Origin: Neopestalotiopsis rosae
Lineage: Eukaryota; Ascomycota; Sordariomycetes; Amphisphaeriales; Sporocadaceae
DNA: 64,000 bases
Reading direction: 5' to 3'
Assembly: GCA_023078685.1 (NCBI GenBank)
Contig: JALGAS010000006.1
Span: 744,001-808,000, forward strand
Of this stretch, positions 23,119-34,456 are shown piece by piece (the stretch's first letter is position 1; each line of letters begins with the position of its first letter). A program made the position numbers and the translations under genes. The notes beneath the pieces were generated by a model. That model did not search any database, was not told the DNA's origin, and saw nothing but the letters and a program-made list of their open reading frames with translations.

Positions 23119-24446
23119 ATGGCGAGCGATCTGCCTCACAGCACCGAAAAGACACCCAATGTCACGCAGCCAGACCCCGAAAGCCAGGGAGATGCCACCG
23201 ATCATGATTCCACCACCACCAAAACATCGGCGTTCAAGTCTCTGGGAATCCTGGATCGCTTCTTGGCCGTATGGATATTCCTCGCCATGCTGATTGGAAT
23301 TTTGCTTGGAAACTTTGTGCCAGAGACGGGCCCAGCTTTGGAAAAGGGAAAATTCGTTGGTGTTTCGGTGCCTATAGGCAAGTACAAAGCATTCCGTATA
23401 ATATGATGGGAGATATCTAACATGATACTTTGCCAGCGGTCGGCTTGCTCGTCATGATGTATCCCATTCTCTGCAAAGTACGATATGAATCGCTTCACGA
23501 GATCCTGGCGAGTCGAGATGTGTGGAAACAGATACTGTTCAGTGTCATCATGAACTGGGTCGTGGCGCCTTTTCTCATGGTGAGCATATTTCTTCTTCTT
23601 CCCTTTCATTGAACATCTCTGCTAAAATATAGTGTACCAGCTTGGTTTGTCATGGGCCTTTTTGCCCGACGAACCTGGTCTGCGAGCAGGCCTTATCCTA
23701 GTCGGCCTGGGAAGATGTATCGCCATGGTCAGTAAATGACATGTCCTAAGCGCCAACTATTGAGTACCTCTTTCTGACTCTTATTTCGGCAGGTTCTCAT
23801 CTGGACCGGACTAGCAGGTGGCGACGGTGAATACTGCGCCATCTTGGTGGCCATCAACTCGATGCTGCAAATGGTACTCTTTGCTCCCCTGGCCGTCTTT
23901 TTCATCCACATCATCAGCCACGATCAAGACGCCGTCACGGTATCGTATTCAGTCGTGGCCACCAGCGTCGCCGTATTCCTGGGCATCCCCCTCGGCGCGG
24001 CCATCATCACTCGATTTGCACTCCGCGGCCTGTGCGGTGCCGAGTGGTACCAGCGCGTCTTTCTGCGCTTCGCCTCGCCGTGGTCGCTGATCGGGCTGCT
24101 CTACACCATTCTCGTCCTCTTTGCTTCCCAGGGCCGCCAGGTCGTCCACCAGATCGTGTCGGTCGTCCGGGTGGCTGCGCCGCTGATTGTGTATTTCCTC
24201 ATCATATTCTTTGCCACGCTGTGGATTACCCGCCGTCTTGGGTTCACGTACTCTTTGGCCGCCACGCAGAGCTTTACGGCGGCGAGCAATAATTTTGAGT
24301 TGGCGATTGCCGTTGCGGTGGCTACTTTTGGCCCGGATAGTGATCAAGCTCTGGCGGCCACGGTCGGTCCCTTGATTGAAGTGCCGGTGCTGCTTGGGTT
24401 GGTGTACTTGGTGAAAGTTGTAGCTAAGCGATACAGATGGGATTAG
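23119..24446 (+). CDS. acr3: arsenite efflux transporter, Acr3 family
   Basis: Exons 23119-23377, 23437-23579, 23641-23727 and 23793-24446 encode 380 residues. About ten membrane segments follow a polar N-terminal tail of about 38 residues. The hallmark Acr3 motif DEPGLRAGLILVGLGRCIAMVLIW is rebuilt across exons 3 and 4; its Cys is the one needed for arsenite transport in characterised Acr3 proteins. The later helix FTAASNNFELAIAVAVATFG is also characteristic. It should pump As(III), perhaps Sb(III), out across the plasma membrane using the proton gradient. Intron 1 uses a GC donor (GCAAGT) with a normal CAG acceptor. No GT alternative restores the frame as well. A bZIP gene converges on it from 81 bp away, a neighbourhood like yeast ARR1-ARR3. 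Confidence 0.93.
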
Positions 24447-24527
24447 AGTAGACGTGTGATGAGTAGACCAATAAAAGCTTGATTGCAAGGACCTTGAACC
24501 TCTTTGCCGTATCTTTTAGAGATTGCC

Positions 24528-25295
24528 TCATGGAATTTCGCTCATCAGTTGAAATAGGTGGGTGTTCTTGACAGAGCAAGGCAGATCCCCAGGACACCCA
24601 AGTGCCTGACGTGCTTCCACCAAACCTTCTCCATTGCCGCGAAGATTCACAATGATGGTGGCTGCAGTCTCACAGGAAGTGACCTCCTTGGGAAACACAC
24701 TGTCGTTTGTTTCTCGATCGTTCGAACCAGGCGAAATTGCCTTTGAGGGAGTACAGATCTTGTGTACCGGGTGTCGATCATGGCTGCTGCCGTGTTGGCT
24801 ATCCGATGCCTCACCGCACGCATTCACTTCACTCGACTGTCGACATGTAGACGAAGAGACCGCGCTCGCCAAAGCAGCTGCCCCATCCACAGTCCCAGGG
24901 GTAGTCAAAGCGGCAGAACACCCATCCATTGAAGCAGGAGCAGGAGCGAAAGAAGCCACCGCCCCCGGATCCGCCGCCAGGAAAGCCTCAACCTCACCCC
25001 GCGACACCCCGCGGAGCGCCAACAAGGCCAGCAACCGCTCATTGGTAGCTGCCACCCGCCGCGCGGCCCTCTGCATCTCGAGCGTCGCGCCGACGCCCTG
25101 GCGCTCAAACTCGGCGACGCGCTGCTCTAGGCTGGCGACGTAGTCCCGGTGGCGGGCGCGCGATCGCTGCTGGGCCTGGCGGCTGTCTTCCTTGGAGGCG
25201 GGGATGCGGACCTGTTGTCGCGTCAATGTACTCAGATCTTTGTTCAACTTTGGGGTCTTGGTCACTAGAGGGTTTCATCTTACCTTTCTCGGCAT
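24528..25295 (-). CDS. bZIP transcription factor next to Acr3
   Basis: A 12-nt first exon (25295-25284, MPRK) joins exon 2 (25211-24528) across a GTAAGA...CAG intron, giving 231 residues. The basic region KEDSRQAQQRSRARHRDY (11-28) leads into a leucine-type zipper. The invariant bZIP Asn position holds Ser14, which is unusual. The C-terminus carries a conserved Cys pattern (TSCETAATI, then LGCPGDLPC and VKNTHLFQLM) that I associate with a common fungal short-bZIP family. Further Cys in the middle (STCRQSSEVNAC) could sense thiol-reactive metals. Its position tail-to-tail with Acr3 suggests, but does not prove, an arsenic-response role like Yap8/Arr1. Confidence 0.85.
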
Positions 25296-25874
25296 ATCTA
25301 TAGCTTTGCAATGTCAGATGTTGAGGTCGTACTACACGGTGAATCGCTGAGATGTGTGAGCCGACATTGGTGGCTGTTCAATCGTGTGTTCTTGGTTATT
25401 GCAATATCGCGCTGTAATCAAAGCAAACGGGGGCTAAGTTCCAGTGACTCCAGTGCTGTAAATTAAGCAAGGAAGACCGCTAACAAGCAAAGCATGCGCG
25501 CCGACAGCTTGGCGATACGCCACTTAATGACACTAAAATCATCCACGAGACACTGCGAGGCCCAAACGCAATGTGACAATTTGAGTATTATACAAATCTA
25601 TTATCGTTTCGTATTGGATATCTTGATCATAAAAACTCTTCGTGATCCGAATGAAGAAATGACTAGTAGTTGATCTCCAGACTATGGGAGATGTTGTTGA
25701 ACAACGCCGTTGCCAATCTAATATATAGTGCCCTATATTTCCATCAAATCCAGTTCTAAAAAAGAGAGAAGCTGTGAGCAACCCAGTCTTTGGTCATTAA
25801 CTTTGCTTTCCATCATTATATAAAAAACATCAACCTTTTTTTTGTTATTATTTTCTTCCTGTGGTATTCTGAAT
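25296..25874. other. A/T-rich intergenic region, no gene
   Basis: 579 bp between the bZIP start and the glycosyltransferase stop, both on the minus strand. A/T-rich with several T-runs; presumably bZIP promoter plus the 3' end of the glycosyltransferase transcript. Confidence 0.4.
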
Positions 25875-28800
25875 TTACCAAGAGAATGTCATGAGTGCCG
25901 GGTTAAGCGCCAGCGGCAGCAAAAAGTGCGAAGTAGCGACTGTGGCCATGGGCAGAATGGCGACAAAGTCAGTGATGCGCCAATCATAGGGCACAAATGG
26001 AGCGACGGCCAAAATGATCATGCCAGCAATGAAGATGAGGGAGAAGAGCATGGAGAATTTGAACTGCGCAGGAAAATGTTAGCCAATTGTTCTTTTATAC
26101 GTTCGCTTACACACATGACACCAGCCGCATGTGGCCGACATTTTCAGCTTTTCGGCTGCATTGGGAATAGAGGGAATAAGGTGGCGCGCCGCCTTTCGTG
26201 GCTCGACACGCCGTTGGTGGCTCGTCTGAGCTGAAACCCAAAGAAGCGTACTACGCCTGGTGGGATGGTGTGATGGGAAGAGGGAAAGAGGAGAAGCAAG
26301 TGATATCAAAAAGTAAGGAGTGTTAATGAGAGAAAATCTGGTTGAGCTTACCTTCTTCAAAACCTTTGGCACCTCGATGAAGAAGTTGGAGAATTCGGCC
26401 TCCTTGGAAGTTGCACCCCAGGTCATGTCAATCTCGAACATGTGAGCCAGCAGAGCCTGCGAGACGTGCAGACTCAGACCACCCAGGAAGATTGCCAGCA
26501 TGAAGGTCCACTTGAAGTTCTCCCACAGCGAACCGAGCAGGCTGCGCTCGCCGACACGGTACCGCATGACAGCCAGAGCAATGTTACCGAGACCGTTGAA
26601 GACGATGATGATGGAGAACCAGACCTGCCACGAGTCGACATAGTACTTGTCGAGGTATCCGTTGTACCAACCCATGACGAAGTAGTTGACAGAAGTCAGG
26701 ATCCAGGCTGCGCCGATGGCGTAGTAGGTACCAATGTACGAAATGACGGTGATCTTGGACGTGAAGCGAATGTTGGAGAAGAGGAAGCGGCGGAACAGCG
26801 GAGTGAAGGGACCTCTCCAGAGCCAGGTGCGGATGGGGTGGAAGAGCAGCTCATTGCAACCATAGGCATACTTTTCCCAACGGGCGAGTTCGTCGTACAC
26901 GGTCAGCGAGACACCCTCCTTGAAACCTTCACCGGCCCAGGCGGCAAGACGAATGATGTAACCGGAACACTGGAGACGAAGCGACATATCAAAGTCCTCA
27001 GACACGTGGGACTCGGACCAGAACTTTTCGTAACCATCCTCGTCCTCGTAGCTGACCTGCTGAATGGCACTCCAGCGGAGGATGGCGTTGTGACCGACGA
27101 AAGGAGCAACATCACCGTTGGACACGGTGTATCGAATGGCGCTGTAGATGAGGTTGGTGAAGAAAGTGATACCGTTCTCGAAGTACGTGTTGACGACTTG
27201 CATGACACCAGAGGAGAACTGCATGATACCGACATCAGGGGACTGCTCCATCTCGGAAACAGCATCGAGGAGACAGTCAGCTGGCACACGAGTATCCGAA
27301 TCGACTGTACAAAGTTAGAAACAAGGGCAGGCAGATATGAGGCAGGGGAATCTTACTGATCAAGATGTAGTCACCGACACGAATGTTACCATCAGCCCAA
27401 GCGCGACCATCCTCCTCCAGAACCTCCTTGAGGGCCTTCTCGTAGGCGTGAGCCTCATCGACCTGAGACCACTCGGGACCACGGTTGTACTGGGCGAGCT
27501 TTTCCTCGACCTTGCAGGAGATCATGAGAGCAAAGTTCATGTTGGAGGCCTTCTTGAACTTTCCGCGACGCAGGAAACCGTTCTCGCCGTGCTTGGGACG
27601 AGCGACCCAACCAATACTGTGGTCAGCGTAGAACTCAATGCGGGCGCGGCGCTCCTCCTCGGAGATGAGCTGCAGACCATCATCGTTCATGAAGATGTTG
27701 GCCGAGCCACCCTGCAACTCGTAGGTGCTAATGGCTTGCTTGATGGACTTGACCGTAGGAGCAATGACACCGCCGAGACCCTCCTTGTAGACGGGGCACT
27801 GAACAGTGAGATGGGGGAGAGCGCCAGACTGGATTCTTGGTGGTGGCCGGGCAGAGTAGAACTTGGAGTTCATCGTGAGCTGTCGGATAGGACCAAAGAT
27901 CTGTGCCAGACAACCGACAATGACCTGGGCAAAGAAGAGAGTGAAGAAGATCTGAATCGGGAAGAGAGCACACAGCGCCAGTCGCACATAGCTGCCATCG
28001 ACGGACACCTCGACAGCCAGTTGGCGCCATGCAGCACCAATGGAGATGACGACGATGATCATGGTGATGGAAACCAGATAAGTGTTTTGCATGTGGACAG
28101 GCCGCGACTCGGGCTTGATCTCACCGCTCTCCTCGTCGATCTCGTACTCGGTGACACCAGGGTTGGCCTTCTTCTCACCATCATCGTCTCCCTCGCCATC
28201 TGCCGCCCAGACGAGCTCCATGAGCTCCGACTCGATGGCCTTGGCGCGCTGAACCAAGTGAAGCGCGTCGTCATCCCAAACAACAAGCAGCGCCTCGGAG
28301 GCGACAAAGGCAGCAAACTGGTGCTTCCTCGCCCTTGGAAGATCCTCCATGGTAGGAAGAATCTGGATTCTGAGGCCATTCATCAATGGCACATCAACGG
28401 CATCTGGAGACCAAGAAAGGAAGGTCTTGATGACTCTGGAGTTGACCGTCATGACACACTGTTTTCTCTTGTTAGCTTTGACCACGTCTTCGGCAGAAAC
28501 AACTCAAACATACCGGAAGGTTGAGTGCAGTGGCTGCCGCGGCAAATGGCGAGTCGGCGAGCTGTGGCGGACAGGCCATGTACTGGCCTCTCACCTTTCG
28601 CAGGAGCACACCTTCGACCTCGCCGCTACCATCGCTGACCCAGAGGTGGGAGCACTGTTGCTGGTAGAGGTAGTTGACCATGACCTCGTGCTTGATGTCG
28701 TCCATGAACACGGAGCTGGTCTGAGACCGTCCGGAGACGGAATTCCTCGACGAGCCAAAGTGCGGCGTCGGGACCTGCAAGTCGAGTCCATCGAGAGGGT

Positions 28801-28936
28801 TGAGCGGTACCGAGTTGGCATCCGACGTTTCGATTGTTGTTGTGTGTGTTGTGTGTGACGTGGTAACGACAGTCCCGGAAGAAGTTGTCTTCTTCTCCTC
28901 GGGCTTCTTAGCCTTGAAATAACCGGTGAAACCCAT
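25875..28936 (-). CDS. family-2 glycosyltransferase, cellulose-synthase-like (candidate mixed-linkage glucan synthase)
   Basis: Exons 28936-28514, 28458-27357, 27304-26352 and 26063-25875 give 888 residues. The N-terminal 260 residues are soluble, with a Ser/Thr-rich part. Membrane helices lie at about 269-289 and 302-327. The GT-A catalytic domain follows, with VQCPVYKE (about 360), NDDG (399-402), the D-x-D of IDSDTR (510-512) and the general-base motif EDFD (611-614). The product-binding QxxRW position reads E-L-A-R-W (ending at 651), so Gln is replaced by Glu. Several further helices follow. Such processive enzymes make beta-glycans at the plasma membrane while threading the chain out. 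Among fungal relatives it looks closest to the Tft1-type beta-1,3/1,4-glucan synthase, but this is from recall of overall layout. The last intron is long (288 nt). Confidence 0.85.
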
Positions 28937-31900
28937 CCTGCCGTCTTGCGCCGGACAGTGTCCGCGATCCCCGCTGATATCAGACGATACTCAGAAAATC
29001 CGCTACTATCCAAAGGCAACGATGCTTCAGCGTAACGAATAGACGATGAAGTATGAAGGCCTTCGAAGCAACTGTTGAAGGAGTCAGTTAAGAGATGCTA
29101 TGCATGGATAGCAATCTTCGATGAAGAGACAGGAGGAGATGAGAAGATATTTAGCGGGTCGATCCGGCGATGTCAAAGGCAAGGATCGAGCGGCAGATGG
29201 AGTAGTATAAGAGACGGGAAGCAACATACACAATGAATGGATGTGGGTCAAAGCAAACCCTTGCTCGATGAAAAACGAGTGTTGTCGAAAGAGATGCCCG
29301 ACGATGTCTAGAATTTCAGGTGCCAGGGGTGGTATGGATATGTCAAGAAGGGAAAATATCGAAAACCTATTATGGCTTTCAATAATAGCTGGGCAAGCGG
29401 ATATGCTAATGACCGAGACCAGGACCCTGGTAGAGGCCAAAGGAAAGAGAGCCGAACGACTGGTGAGCTGAAGATAGAGAGCGAGAGTAGAGGCAGTGTG
29501 GTCTGGACTTCTAGCTGAGTATATGCCCGAGAGCCAGCTGGATCGTTGATATGCAGATGGCCAGGCCTATACCACAGTAGGTCTACGACGGAACTCTCTC
29601 TCACTTATCACCTGCGACTAGGCCTGGGCTGAATCTCGGAGTCTACGCTCTGGAGGGAACGGGGCCGGCGCCAGAAAGCCACTGAATAGGTGATGGGGAA
29701 AGATCTGGAGATGGCGATAAGGTGAAGTGTCACTACACTACGCCCTAAGGTAAGCTGAAAGCTGTACCTGGATGGGTCCGAGAATAGTGGAAAAGCCTCA
29801 GCTGTGTATATGGGAAGATGATACGATCACTAAACCCATATCTTCCTAGTGGCGTCTTGGAATTTGGGAGGGAAGAAGTCTGGGAGGTCTCGCGATAGCC
29901 ATGCGTACCGGAGACGGCCTTGTTGCCGCACGATCCAGACCCACGAGTTGGTCCCAGTACGAAGGAAAGCTCAACGTGCTTGCAGGGGGGTTTAGTTTTT
30001 CACGGAGCTATGAACAGCCGCCAGCTTGGCCCAGCTTGTGAGTAATACTCACCAAACGATACACACATCCAGGCCAGCACTTGCAACTTTAGTAATGCGT
30101 GCTAACGTAGCGAGGTCTCGGAACCCATCGCGGTGACCGTCCTTCAGGACCAGATCCAGGCGCAGTGCCCGAGCTCCCAAGAGAGATGTATTCGACAAAC
30201 CATTTTGCTAGCTTGGGCGGCGGGAACGAACTGACTGTCGGTGCATCCCAAGTTCAGCGTGTCTCCCTATCAGACAACCAGGGCCGGTCAAGGTGCGGCT
30301 CGTGTTGAACGAAACTCTGCACCAGTCAGATTCGCAAAGAGTGATGTGTTTGGCACCCCCAAGCTACTTGTCAGATGGAATGGCTGGTGGATCAAGAGAG
30401 CAGTTCCCTGTACGATGCTACCCAGGGCGTATCAATGATGTGCAATAGGATCGCTGTCCCTTTTCGACAGGCCGCCACAAGGAAGATCCGTTTCAGGGTA
30501 GAGTCGCGGACTTTTTCTCGCAAGGAGAAAACCCCCGGGCGGCAACGCGAGCCACGTCCAAGTCCCTATTTGCCATAGCTGGCGAAGAAACATTCAGGTT
30601 CAATAGTTGCCAGCAGGAAAGAGATATTCCTTGCTGCAGATCCTGAGTATCGGTACCGCCTACGAGCTACAGCTTCGAGCCATGAGCCTGTGGGTCATAT
30701 ACCATGAGGGGCTATTTCCTCTTTTGTCAAACAGGGGTTTTGGCGCCTCGGTCTGATTCGCGGCTACTACGGTGGACTTGAGGGTCCTGAGCCAGATGTA
30801 CCCGGTACGTCGCGCACACCAAAGGACCCTGCCAACCCTGGCCTGGCCCGGTTCGTGAAATAGAACAGGTAGGGAACTGCAGGTAGGGCAAAGCTTAGAG
30901 TTCCCTCAGTTGCGTCTGCGCTGGTGGTTGGACTCTCGTATTCATGCATAGCACAGTCAGAGCGGTACCTGTAAGAGAGGGACAACGAATTTTAGCCCAC
31001 CGCCACTAGCGGGCTCACCATTACAAGATCTTTTTTTTTCCTTGTAGTAGTAGTCAGATTTGAGATGATGACCTAAAGACGACGATTCTGACTGCTCGGT
31101 TACGATCCCGCATGACTGCCGACTTGTTTTAGGACGGCGTACTCTTTGGCTGTCACTGGCGCTCTTGTGGCTCACTCATAAAGAACGCCGGTGTCGAAGC
31201 ACTACCGAAGGTGGAGGGGGAATTAAAAGCGGCCAGAGATCACAGTGGCTTGCCAACGGCGCCAAATCGCGGGTGCTTGGTTTTGGTCTCACTCGAAAAG
31301 CCGCGCTTGAAGGAAGCAGTGCGACGGCGGGATTTTGGGACACACACACGGGACTAAGAAATGTTATAGCATCTGAGATCATTGTGATTGTTGTGAAATT
31401 CCTATCGTGAGATCCATCTGCGATCCAACAGCATTCCAACAATCCTAGCAGAAACTACGAGGAATTCTCACTATGATCGGTCCGAGTATCCTGGTTCGCA
31501 GGTAGGTAGCTGCGATAGAGCCCTGTGCTAATCTTAATCATCACAGCATCTGCCATCAGGTACCTGTGCCTGAGTGCTAGTCTTGCGCTGGCGTGCCGCT
31601 GCATCATATCGACTACTGACAACCTGGGAAACGAGCAATCAGTAAACCATCTCGCCTAACCTGGGACATTTATTGTCATGCAATAGGTTCGATTATTGAT
31701 GTAGCTGAGTCGCAAGAGGTAACGGGCTTGCTAGAAAAAGAACTGGAAATGCCCTCAGCTCCGGACGCCAAGCTGCAGTCAAGGAAATTGTCGCCAAGAT
31801 TGAATCAGAAATCTTCTTCCTGGGCAATGGGCCAAAATGCAGATTGAGAAGACTGCTCTTTTAGATTGAGCCTGTCAAATGCGCAATTGTATTATTACTT

Positions 31901-34456
31901 GCAGTATTGGGAATCGTCCCGCAAGTAACAGTACCGGCGCTGACAAGTATCGGCGGTGGCCGACACAGCACTAAAAATGGAACAAACAGCATCATGGGAT
32001 TGACTCTGCTGCACTCCTACGTTGGCTGTTCCTAATAGTGTTACTATGCATCAATGTATATGGTGTGTTATTGAGTCAGTGCAGTTGGCCAGATGCTCAA
32101 CATGTCTCGAAAAAGGTGTGTTCAGATTCAAACCATAAAAATCATATGGCAGCAGCTTTGATGAGGGGGAGGAGGCGCTGCGGGTTTGATGTCACTACTC
32201 AAAATCCATACCGCGGCGCGGTAAGCACCTATTGTATAAGCTTGGTTGCTTGCTTGCTTCAGAGATGGATGGAAGGAATGATGCGAGGGGGTGCGGAAGG
32301 GGGCGTCAGCTAATTCTCCGAGCCTTGTATAGGAGGCGTTGCGCAATAGATTAATATCAGCCACCGTATCCATTCCATATCAAATGATGAAATTGTTTTG
32401 CAGTTTCACAATCCATCATTTTGGTACTTTTCGGCACTTTGATTGTCCAAAGCTGTCATGACGCAGTGATGGTGACTAATATTCGACCTGTTGCTGTGTA
32501 TGTGGCATATTAACCATCTTGACTATGCCGTGAGGCGTTTCTTAGATGCCCTCGGGCCATGATTCTAGTGTAGATTCGGATCGCTGTACCGTAGTTTAGA
32601 GCCGGGCACTCAGGGGAAGCGCACGGGTAAACTGCCACTTAGCAGAGGACGGCGCCGGATAGAAAGTGGACTGATGAATCTTTAACTCTCTTTAAACGAC
32701 TGTGTAAGACTGTGAATAAAAACCTGGAATATGTGCTGTAGTATGGGAATGTTGGTGATGTAAGGTGATACCCTGCGATCGATCGATGGATGGGACTCTT
32801 TGTTCGCAAACATGCCCTGACACTCGGGGGCCTCCTGGTCCCCTGTCAGTATCCCCTGCCAAATGCTGAACTCTGATTGTACAGACTATCGACTTTGTGC
32901 AGGGCCTGCACAGATCTAGCAGGGGGTCCCTACAGTTAACCCTTGCGATTGAGCAGGGCCTATCTGGTATCTAGACTTTGGCCCAGCTCACCACACGAAT
33001 ATTCTTTTTTGGTGAGAAAGACGCCTTAGAAGGCTCTTGCTTATCCTCACCGTGCAGCAGCGGAATTTCTGGTTGTGAGATTGTGCGTTGGCGTTGAGGA
33101 CTAGCAGCAGCAGCAGTAGCAGTAGCCAGTATCTACCAGTACACACAATGACGGGCTCCCGGTCCATGCGTTGCGCCGCTACCGTAGCACCGGAATCCGA
33201 TCCATCCATCCCACTGAACTTGTACATAGTAAATCCTCGCGAGAATCTCGTATCCCAGCATCCGTTTCTTGATTTTCTCACTGAACAATCCCGGATCCTG
33301 CCAACTGACTTCTGCGGGAGCGCATGAACTAAAGTGGCGCTCACGCTCCTGTTGCGAATACTATTCCGTTGTTGATGTGGCGGCCGTATCTCTCCGTATC
33401 TCTCTGTGGCCCCCACATCTCCCTTCCATCCTTGCACAATGTCTGCTTTCAATGGCAATGGCATATCTAGCACAAGCACAGATTGGAAAAACAGCGTCGC
33501 GTCAACTCTGTTTGTTCTCGGCGTTACTCTCTGACTGCAGACGATAGTGTCCTTTTTTCCGAGGTTGCGAATTTTCTTGCAAAAATTCCCAGTCAAAGCC
33601 CAGGCCATGAGCGCAAGGTCCAGTTCCCAGATAGAATAGAGAATAGCCTATCTGCAAGATAGAGGATCATGGCAGGAATCGGGGATAGCGGACGGGGCCG
33701 CGATGAAGCTCCACCAGCTGAGCAGCACAGCGGCGGACGAACCCCCGAAATTCTTTTACGGAACGCTCGTCTTCCGTACGCTGATTTTTTTCTCTCTTTG
33801 TGCCTGGGCCTGAGGCGATACTATCTCCTTCCTAGGCGCCGAGGCGTTTCCATAATTTGGAAGGGTTTTTTGACCGCGAATATGGCCTCCAGCTCGGCGG
33901 AGAACTTTACTGAATTTCTTCTTTCAGATAAGGCTGTGACACCGAATATACTTTTCAGCTGGAAGGGTTTTTTGTGCAGCCATGTGCCTTTTGCGCCGTT
34001 TATTCTGCAATGGCGGAATTGCACCCCACCATGTTTATTCGCGTTGCACGACTGCTTGCCACCCCCGGGCGGCGGGCGGCCGTGATTTCTCGTGGCATGA
34101 CGGGATGCACACCTGTCGCTAGCTTTCGTACGAGTTAAACGGAAAAAAGAGGGCATGTGCACTGCTAGGTAACGTAGTGGTGTAGGCACTTGTGCTATAG
34201 TTGCATTCCTCTACACATGAATATACATTATGATGCAAGCAAGAAAAAAGAAAAGACTGATGGCATATGACAGTAAAAGTCTAATAGATTATGAAGTTCA
34301 TTTTGCGTAAAGCTTTGTCTAACAAGTATCAAAGTCCCAAGTGAATCGTTTCTAGAAACCCTCATGCGCCAACCCGGTATAGATATCTCAAACTTTAATA
34401 ACCACAACTCCCAGTGAAAAAAAGGCATACATCATTAGGTAATTAGGTCGATGAGA
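28937..34456. other. long intergenic region, no gene seen
   Basis: About 5.5 kb, the longest gap of the window. No frame shows a known domain. The largest (32988-33608, minus, 206 codons) gets its Leu run from a (CAG)n tract and seems spurious. The part next to 28936 must be promoter or untranslated leader for the glycosyltransferase. Confidence 0.5.
33103..33126. repeat. AGC/AGT trinucleotide microsatellite
   Basis: Eight consecutive AGC or AGT triplets in noncoding DNA. Confidence 0.85.

Noticed and set aside
26442..28524. Long plus-strand frames (305 and 395 codons) opposite the GT2 gene
   Set aside because: They are shadows caused by codon bias of the real minus-strand exons, which carry the catalytic motifs.
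31700..32040. Protein-like stretch reading SGRQAAVKEIVAKIESEIF, broken by one TAG
   Set aside because: Too short, with no start or splice arrangement; could be chance.
32988..33608. 206-codon minus-strand frame with a Leu-rich helix that looks like a membrane segment
   Set aside because: The Leu run is the translation of a trinucleotide microsatellite, and the rest has no protein-like pattern.
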